From contig CAZUMJ010000008.1 of assembly GCA_964621605.1 (NCBI GenBank), positions 28,484 to 92,483 of the forward strand: a stretch of 64,000 nucleotides of DNA, written 5' to 3'. Shown here in pieces: positions 59,117 to 64,000 of this stretch. The stretch is from CAZUMJ01 sp964621605. Lineage in GTDB: Bacteria > Actinomycetota > Acidimicrobiia > Acidimicrobiales > Iamiaceae. The position numbers and the translations under genes were made by a program. The notes under the pieces were generated by a model, which searched no databases, was not told the DNA's origin, and saw only the letters and a list, made by a program, of their open reading frames with translations. The stretch's first letter is position 1. Each line of letters begins with the position of its first letter.

Positions 59117-61182
59117 GCGTGCCCCTCCCCGACGGGGCTCGGCGCCGGAACGTCGACCGCGGGGCCCGTCAGCGCAGCCGACGCGCGACGGCCCTCGAGC
59201 ACTGCCTCGGCGACGGTGCGCGGCGCGACCGCGTCGCCGACGACGATCACCCCGGCCGCCACGCCCGGCTCGGCCACCGCCGGTGCAGGTGCCGGGAGGC
59301 GGAATCCGGCGTCGACGACCCAGACGGCACCGATGGTGCGACGCACGCCGCTGAAGCGGTCCTCGACCTCGACCTCCAGGCCGGCCTCGGTGCAGCGCAC
59401 GCTGCGCACGATGCTGCGCCGCTCGATGTGCACGCCGACCTGCTGGAGACGCACGTTGGCGGGGGCGAGGTCGCCGGTGCGGGCCAACTCGTTCGCGGCG
59501 ATGTTGTCCTGCGTGACCAGGTGCACCGGGTCGTCGCCTTCACGCGCTGCCAGCAGCTCGGCGATCGAGACCCCGATCGGGCCGCCGATCGGGTCGAGCA
59601 CCACGACCGGACCGGAGGGGAGGTCGTCGGCATGTTCGGCCAAGAAGCGCGCGGCGCTGGGGGCGCGCAGGGCCGCGGCGGGTTCGAGGCGGTAGGGCCG
59701 TTCGCCGTCGACGGAACCGTTGGCCAGCACGACCCGCACCCCGTCCGCGAGGGCGCGCCCGATCTCCTCGTCGGTGACCGTGCGCCCCGTGACCACCTCC
59801 ACGCCGAGGTGCCGGCACTCCCTTGCCAGCCAATCGGTGAGCAGCGCGAGCCGTGCACGCCCCGCACCGAAGGCCCCGGTGCGCACCATGCCGCCGGTCG
59901 TCTCGGCCGCGTCGACGAGTCGGACGTGCGCGCCGCGCAGGGCCGCCACGCGGGCCGCCTCCAGCCCCGCCGGGCCGCCACCGACGACCAGCACCTCGGG
60001 CGCCGCGCCGCCGGACGTGGCCCCGTCGGCAGGCGAGCCGAGCGCTGCCTGTGCCGTCACGTCCGCGACCGGCGACGGGTCGTCGAGCTCATGGCCCGAC
60101 GACGGCTCGCCGATGCACGACACGATCGGGTTGCGGGCGTCACGCACCTGGCAGAGCTGGTTGCACAGCACGCACGGACGCACCCGGTCGCCCGCGCCGA
60201 CCGCCAGCTTGGCGCCCACCGCCGGGTCGGCGATCTGCGCGCGGGTCATCTCGACCGCGTCGCAGACGCCCTCGGCGAGCGCCCACTCGGCCTGACCCGG
60301 GTCGACCACCGAGCCCTGCAGCACGACCGGCACCTCGTGGCCCGCGGCACGCAGCGCGGTGCGCACCTGGCGGCACAGCTCGATGTTGAAACCCGGCTCC
60401 GCGTGGAGGTCGGGTCGCGTGGCGGACGCCGTGAAGATCGAGCCGCGCACCACCACGAGGTAGTCGACGAGCGACGCGAGCTCGACCGCGACGTCGGCGG
60501 CCGACTCCGGCGTCAGCCCCGCCCACGGAGCCAGCTCGTCCGCACACAACCGCAGCCCCAACACGTGGTCCGGGCCGAGCGCCCGTCGGGTCGCCTCGAG
60601 CACCTCACGGGCGAAGCGCACCCGATCGGTGCCCCACTCGTCGCCACGGTGGTTGGTCAGCCCCGAGAGGAACTGCCGCACCAACGAGAACTGGCCCGCG
60701 TTGACCTCGACCCCGTCGAGGCCCGCATCGACGGCCACCGACGCTGCCGCACCGAAGCCCGCCAGCACCGCCGCGATGTCGTCGGCCTCCATCCACTTCG
60801 GCACCTCGCGGCTGTTCACCTCAGGCACGCGCGACGGCGCCCACAACGGCGCCTGGCTGTACGCGGACGAGCCTTGGCCACCGGCGTGGCCCACCGCGGC
60901 GAGCGCGAGGGCGCCCTCGGCGTGCACCGCATCGGCGACCGCTCGCCAGCCGTGCTCGCAGTCACGCGCGAGGGGAGCCCGCTCGTAGGGCCAGTCGGAG
61001 TCGTGCACAGACGCTTCCTCGCACACGACGATCCCCGCACCGCCCGCGGCACGCCGCGCGTAGTAGGCGACATGCCGGTCCGAGATCGACCGTCGCCGCG
61101 CGAGGTTCGTCTCGTGCGGGCCGAACAGCAGCCGGTTGGGAGCGGTCCGCCCGGCGAGCGCGAGCGGTTCGAGCAGCTTCAA
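59113..61182 (-). CDS. Mycofactocin system FadH/OYE-family oxidoreductase 2
   Basis: A 689-residue paralogue of OYE 1 with the same three parts: FMN barrel (PNRLLFGPHETNLARR, LAAVGHAGGQGSSAY), Fe-S cysteines (CVLCNQLCQVRD, VSCIGEP) and a FAD/NAD domain (VLVVGGGPAGLEAA). The opening of the barrel differs from OYE 1, so the two probably have distinct substrates. The start is TTG 61182, which overlaps the mftC stop by 4 nt (TTGA); the frame stays open far upstream but there encodes only the antisense phase of mftC. Both OYE genes sit where mftD is found in mycobacteria. Confidence 0.88.
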   Translation of the reverse strand: MKLLEPLALAGRTAPNRLLFGPHETNLARRRSISDRHVAYYARRAAGGAGIVVCEEASVHDSDWPYERAPLARDCEHGWRAVADAVHAEGALALAAVGHAGGQGSSAYSQAPLWAPSRVPEVNSREVPKWMEADDIAAVLAGFGAAASVAVDAGLDGVEVNAGQFSLVRQFLSGLTNHRGDEWGTDRVRFAREVLEATRRALGPDHVLGLRLCADELAPWAGLTPESAADVAVELASLVDYLVVVRGSIFTASATRPDLHAEPGFNIELCRQVRTALRAAGHEVPVVLQGSVVDPGQAEWALAEGVCDAVEMTRAQIADPAVGAKLAVGAGDRVRPCVLCNQLCQVRDARNPIVSCIGEPSSGHELDDPSPVADVTAQAALGSPADGATSGGAAPEVLVVGGGPAGLEAARVAALRGAHVRLVDAAETTGGMVRTGAFGAGRARLALLTDWLARECRHLGVEVVTGRTVTDEEIGRALADGVRVVLANGSVDGERPYRLEPAAALRAPSAARFLAEHADDLPSGPVVVLDPIGGPIGVSIAELLAAREGDDPVHLVTQDNIAANELARTGDLAPANVRLQQVGVHIERRSIVRSVRCTEAGLEVEVEDRFSGVRRTIGAVWVVDAGFRLPAPAPAVAEPGVAAGVIVVGDAVAPRTVAEAVLEGRRASAALTGPAVDVPAPSPVGEGHA

Positions 61183-62309
61183 CGCCGGCCGACACCCACC
61201 GAGGCGGGCTTCGTCGAGAGCCGGATGGGCTTGGAGTGCCCGGCACCCGGGTGCGGCGCCGCGACACCGCTGCGACTCGCGGCCAACACGGCCGCCTCGC
61301 CGTGGCCGTTGACGCACTCCGGGTCGGGGCCGTCGAGGGGGACGCCGGTGAAGAACTTGGTGGCCATGCAGCCGCCCTGGCAAGCGTCGAACATCCCGCA
61401 GGATGCACACGCGCCGGCGGCCTGCGGCTCGCGCAGCTCGCGGAACAGCTCGCTGTTGCGCCACACCTCGGTGAACCCACCCGCGTCGCGGATCGAGCCG
61501 CCCTTGAACTGGTCGTGCATCACGAAGGGGCAGGCGTACACGTCGCCGACGGGGTCGACGAGGCACACGACCCGGCCTGCGCCGCACATGTTGAGCCCGG
61601 GGAGCGCCTCGCCCAAGGCGTTGAGGTGGAAGAACGAGTCGCCGGTGAGCACGTCGGGGTGGTCGAGCAGCCAGCGGTGCAGCACCCGCTGCTGGTCGTT
61701 CGTGGGGTGCAGGTCGTGCCACGAGTCGGCACCACGACCGGCGGGGCGCAGTCGGGTGAGGCGAAGCTGCGCGCCGAACGAATCGGCGAGGTGACGGAAG
61801 TCGTCGAGCTGCGCCACGTTGTGGCGCGTCACGACGATCGACACCTTGAACGGACCGAAGTCGGCGGCCGCGAGGTGCTCCATGGCAGCGTGTGCCACGT
61901 CGAAGCTGCCCGGTCCGCGCACGGCGTCGTTGACCTCGGCGTCGGCGCCGTCGATCGAGATCTGCACGTCGAGGTAGTCCATGCCGGCGAGCCGACGGGC
62001 GACGTCGGCGTCGATGCGCGACCCGTTGGTCGAGAACTTCACCCCCACGTCGCGGGCGATGGCGTAGTCGACGATCTCGAAGAAGTCGCGGCGGATGGTG
62101 GGCTCGCCGCCACCGATGTTCACGTAGAACACCTGGAGGTCGTGGAGCTCGTCGATGAACGCCTTGCACTCTGCGGTGGTGAGCTCGCGCGGGTCGCGGC
62201 GCCCCGACGACGAGAGGCAGTGCACGCATGCAAGATTGCAGGCGTACGTGAGCTCCCAGGTGAGGCAGATGGGGGCGTCGAGCCCCCGCTTCAGGTCGTC
62301 AACGAGCAC
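61179..62309 (-). CDS. mftC: Mycofactocin radical SAM maturase MftC
   Basis: A 376-residue radical SAM/SPASM enzyme that oxidatively decarboxylates the C-terminal Tyr of MftA and then forms a Val-Tyr carbon-carbon bond. The SAM cluster is CNLACVHC, with GGGEPTIRRDF as the SAM-contacting GGE-type motif. The SPASM region supplies auxiliary cluster ligands (MCGAGRVVCLVD, YACPF, CASCGMFDACQGGC). GTG at 62309 gives the standard MftC N-terminus with LTWELTYAC. A 56-nt gap separates it from mftB. Confidence 0.96.
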   Translation of the reverse strand: MLVDDLKRGLDAPICLTWELTYACNLACVHCLSSSGRRDPRELTTAECKAFIDELHDLQVFYVNIGGGEPTIRRDFFEIVDYAIARDVGVKFSTNGSRIDADVARRLAGMDYLDVQISIDGADAEVNDAVRGPGSFDVAHAAMEHLAAADFGPFKVSIVVTRHNVAQLDDFRHLADSFGAQLRLTRLRPAGRGADSWHDLHPTNDQQRVLHRWLLDHPDVLTGDSFFHLNALGEALPGLNMCGAGRVVCLVDPVGDVYACPFVMHDQFKGGSIRDAGGFTEVWRNSELFRELREPQAAGACASCGMFDACQGGCMATKFFTGVPLDGPDPECVNGHGEAAVLAASRSGVAAPHPGAGHSKPIRLSTKPASVGVGRR

Positions 62310-62365
62310 GGTTCACCTCGTCGCCCGGCGCGTGACGCCGCGGGGCTGGGTCGCCGCCGAGCGGC

Positions 62366-62632
62366 TCAGCGGGCATGGATCACCCCGGACTCCTCCAGGT
62401 TGCCGAGCGCACCCAGGAAGCTCGGCCACCGACGTTCGTCGATCGCTTCACCGCGCAGGGCATCGGCGAGGGTCGCGTGCGAGCCGAGGCCTTCGACGAC
62501 GCGCACGATGTCGGGTGACCGCAGGAACACCAGCCGGCGGGTCCCGTAGTGGTACGCGAGCGCACCGAACGGCTCAGGCCGCAGGGCGACCTGGTCGTCG
62601 AGCGCATACGCGCCGTCGATCGTCACGGACAT
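62366..62632 (-). CDS. mftB: Mycofactocin RiPP recognition chaperone MftB
   Basis: An 88-residue PqqD-like RiPP recognition element that binds the MftA leader and delivers it to MftC. The fold is visible as ALDDQVALRPEPFGALAYHYGTRRLVFLR split by short loops, ending in ESGVIHAR. It lies 28 nt after mftA. Length and position match characterised MftB proteins. Confidence 0.92.
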   Translation of the reverse strand: MSVTIDGAYALDDQVALRPEPFGALAYHYGTRRLVFLRSPDIVRVVEGLGSHATLADALRGEAIDERRWPSFLGALGNLEESGVIHAR

Positions 62633-62660
62633 GGATCGGCTGGCTCCGGCGACGCGGGAG

Positions 62661-62780
62661 TCAGTAGACGCCGCACATCCCGTCGATCGAGATCTCCTCG
62701 ACCAGCACCTCGTCGAGGATGACGTCCTCGGTGGGCTCTGCGGTCTCTGGTGCGCTCACGAGCGTGGCCTCGGTGCTCAC
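62661..62780 (-). CDS. mftA: Mycofactocin precursor peptide MftA
   Basis: A 39-residue precursor ending in VEEISIDGMCGVY, the hallmark MftA C-terminus whose final Val-Tyr becomes the redox core. The leader is acidic (TAEPTEDVILDEV), as expected for binding MftB. GTG 62780 was chosen because it gives the normal precursor length and has GGGGAA about 8 nt upstream; the open frame continues upstream through the promoter and operator. It is first in the ten-gene - strand operon. Confidence 0.95.
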   Translation of the reverse strand: MSTEATLVSAPETAEPTEDVILDEVLVEEISIDGMCGVY

Positions 62781-62828
62781 GACGGTTCCCCAATCATCGG
62801 TGCGGTGCGGCTCCCGCCGGTAGTGCGG

Positions 62829-62845
62829 AAGGTTCCCGAACCTTA
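62829..62845 (-). promoter_or_regulatory. Palindromic operator overlapping the likely mftA -10 box
   Basis: AAGGTTC-CC-GAACCTT (62829-62844) is a perfect 7+7 palindrome. TAAGGT on the - strand (62840-62845) overlaps it and fits a -10 box about 60 nt before the mftA start. Flanking GCCGGT (62816-62821) and ACCGGC (62845-62850) extend the symmetry. A TetR-type repressor such as MftR would fit, but none is encoded in the window. Confidence 0.55.
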
Positions 62846-62898
62846 CCGGCGCCTCGGCGCGTGGGCACATGCGGCGGCGTGCCAACGGCGACGCGGGT

Positions 62899-62974
62899 CG
62901 TGTCAACGCATCGTGCGGTCCGCACGGCGCGCCGACGAGAGCGAAAACTCGACGCCGACCGTGTCAACGGATCG
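62899..62974. promoter_or_regulatory. Direct repeat CGTGTCAACGSATCG in the mftA upstream region
   Basis: Two 15-bp copies (62899-62913 and 62960-62974) differ at one base and are 61 bp apart, close to six helical turns. Each contains TTGACA on the - strand, the ideal -35 hexamer, but neither has a good -10 at the right distance for mftA. They may be activator or repressor sites. Confidence 0.4.
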
Positions 62975-63088
62975 GCACCTCCACACGTCTCCCTCTTGGC
63001 AACACACATTGGTAGGTTCCTCGCCACGAAAGCTGCGGCAACCACCACAGCCGACGGGCGGAGTCAGCACGGCCAGGAGGGGAAAGCA

Positions 63089-63931
63089 GTGACCACCCAG
63101 CAACACCATTCGACCTGTCCGCAGGCACGGCGCCTGCTCGCGGCGCTCACGGTCGTGATGCTCGCCGCGGGCGGGCTGCTCACCCTTCGGGCGACGCCCG
63201 CGCACGCCGGCGAGCTCACCCCCTGCCCGGTCGAGGGCAGCGACAACGCCACGTGGCAGGCGAACGCCCGATTCGTCCGACTCGTCTACATCGACGTGCT
63301 CAACCGCTGCCCCGACAAGCCGGGCCGCAACTACTGGGCCGACCAGCTCACCAACGGGCTGCCCCGCGACGTGCTCGTCGCGACGATCCTCTTCTCCGAC
63401 GAGTCGCTGCGCCGGATCTCACAGATCTGGTACCAGACGCTCCTCGGTCGTGCCGCCACGCCCACGGAGCTGAACGACGCGCTGGCCCTGTTGCGCTACG
63501 ACGGCGACGACACGCTGCTGTACGCAAAGCTGGGGGCATCCACGGAGTACTTCGACCTCGTCGCCGACACCCACCCGGTGCTCACCCCGGACGACGCCTG
63601 GGTGCAGGACGTGTTCCACGGCATCCTCGACCGCGACATCGACGCGGGCGGGCAGTCGTACTTCCGCGGCATCATCGGGCAGCCGTCCACCGTCTTCAAC
63701 CGCTTCGTGGCCGCCATCGTGATGGGCCGCAGCCCGGAGAAGGCGCACCTGATCGCCACGGATCTGATCCACACGATCCTGCGGCGCCCCGCCGACGCAG
63801 GTGGTGTCGACTACTGGGCGAACTGGCTGCTGCAGCCCGGCCGGTTCAAGTCGCTGTGGCTGCAGGTGATCCTCCTGTCCTCCGACGAGACCTACAACCA
63901 AGCGCAGAGCGAGCCGGGCTACCTTCCCTGA
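63089..63931 (+). CDS. Secreted DUF4214-domain protein
   Basis: A 280-residue exported protein with a signal peptide (about residues 1-40, ending PAHA). The mature part has three repeats of the DUF4214 type (RFVRLVYIDVLNRCPDKPGR, WYQTLLGRAATPTE, DVFHGILDRDIDAGGQSYF and LIHTILRRPADAGGVDYW). Such domains occur in secreted surface or S-layer proteins of bacteria; no catalytic role is known to me. The GTG start has AGGAGG 8 nt upstream. It is divergent from mftA. A 23-bp tandem repeat starts within its last codons. Confidence 0.82.
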   Translation: MTTQQHHSTCPQARRLLAALTVVMLAAGGLLTLRATPAHAGELTPCPVEGSDNATWQANARFVRLVYIDVLNRCPDKPGRNYWADQLTNGLPRDVLVATILFSDESLRRISQIWYQTLLGRAATPTELNDALALLRYDGDDTLLYAKLGASTEYFDLVADTHPVLTPDDAWVQDVFHGILDRDIDAGGQSYFRGIIGQPSTVFNRFVAAIVMGRSPEKAHLIATDLIHTILRRPADAGGVDYWANWLLQPGRFKSLWLQVILLSSDETYNQAQSEPGYLP

Positions 63932-63991
63932 TCGGCACACACGAGCTTCCCTGATCGGCACACACGAGCTTCCCTGATCGGCACACACCAG
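63923..63991. repeat. 23-bp tandem repeat spanning a stop codon, three copies
   Basis: The units are 63923-63945, 63946-63968 and 63969-63991; the first two are identical and the third differs near its end. The first unit contains the TGA of the DUF4214 gene, so each copy carries CTT-CCC-TGA. The array may continue past the window. Confidence 0.9.
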
Positions 63992-64000
63992 GTGGTGCGC

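Larger units (their letters stand above)
62781..63088. other. Divergent control region between mftA and the DUF4214 gene
   Basis: These 308 bases carry, from left to right, the mftA leader, a palindrome with an overlapping -10 box (62829-62845), and a 15-bp direct repeat (62899-62913 and 62960-62974). A good AGGAGG site for the + strand gene lies at 63075-63080. No gene is present. Confidence 0.6.

Noticed and set aside
57146..61182. One of the two large flavoproteins being MftD
   Set aside because: MftD is a lactate-dehydrogenase-like FMN protein of about 400 residues; both proteins here have the OYE barrel, a cysteine cluster and a FAD/NAD domain.
59113..62229. A single 1038-residue fusion protein extending upstream of OYE 2
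   Set aside because: The upstream part is the out-of-phase reading of mftC on the same strand; a TTG overlapping the mftC stop gives the normal OYE length.

Overview
The window is about 69% GC chromosomal DNA from an actinobacterium, most likely Acidimicrobiia or a close relative (inference). The lineage markers are a WhiB1/PdtaS gene pair in the mycobacterial arrangement, DUF3107, DUF3090 and SCO1664-family proteins, a class E sortase, an ArsA/GET3-like pair of the mycobacterial Rv3679/Rv3680 type, and a mycofactocin system. There is no rRNA, tRNA, transposase or CRISPR array. One 100-N scaffold gap lies at 10257-10356. Many genes have a TANNNT hexamer only 6-8 nt before the start codon, suggesting widespread leaderless transcription.

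Layout. 0-9 kb: the end of an acyl-CoA dehydrogenase gene, an F420-type FrhB-like protein, a lipoprotein, a uracil-DNA glycosylase, a GT-C glycosyltransferase, an EEP phosphatase and the phosphomutase/DUF3090/SCO1664 trio. 9-16 kb: a secreted HAF-repeat protein, the assembly gap, a lipoprotein, a SARP regulator, the housekeeping etfBA operon, a lipid kinase and a GDPD. 16-26.8 kb: whiB1, pdtaS, two thioesterases, a PAP2 phosphatase, the DUF3107-ArsA-ArsA operon, an Mrp ATPase, three related small lipoproteins and a cysteine desulfurase. 26.8-33.7 kb: a complete, tightly overlapped System I cytochrome c maturation operon ccmABCDEFGH plus a CcmI-like protein. 33.9-41.4 kb: two paralogous ~1000-residue secreted proteins flanking a class E sortase. 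41.7-44.6 kb: an enoyl-CoA hydratase-like protein, an FGGY kinase and a small membrane protein.

44.7-64 kb is the mycofactocin region. A mycofactocin-type SDR is translationally coupled to mftF on the + strand. On the - strand, mftA-mftB-mftC are followed by two FadH/OYE-family flavoproteins, a divergent EtfA, a FixC-like ETF-quinone oxidoreductase, a FixX ferredoxin, a divergent EtfB and mftE. From mftC to mftE every neighbouring pair overlaps by 4-8 nt. No MftD (lactate-dehydrogenase-like flavoprotein) and no MftG (GMC oxidoreductase) is present in the window. My inference is that the OYE/ETF/Fix proteins form an electron path from reduced mycofactocin to quinone, and that one flavoprotein may stand in for MftD. 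A perfect 16-nt palindrome overlaps the likely mftA promoter.

Between the two mycofactocin blocks lies a 1447-residue PKD-domain surface protein with a C-terminal LPRTG sorting signal, a plausible substrate of the sortase. Beside it is an unstable locus: a gene frameshifted at a G7 run, a (CGTGA)-type pentanucleotide repeat just upstream of that gene, and an 84%-identical 73-bp direct repeat flanking the segment. An 8-bp tandem duplication at the sortase start puts the best-placed ATG out of frame. Several genes also carry short tandem duplications that span their stop codon.
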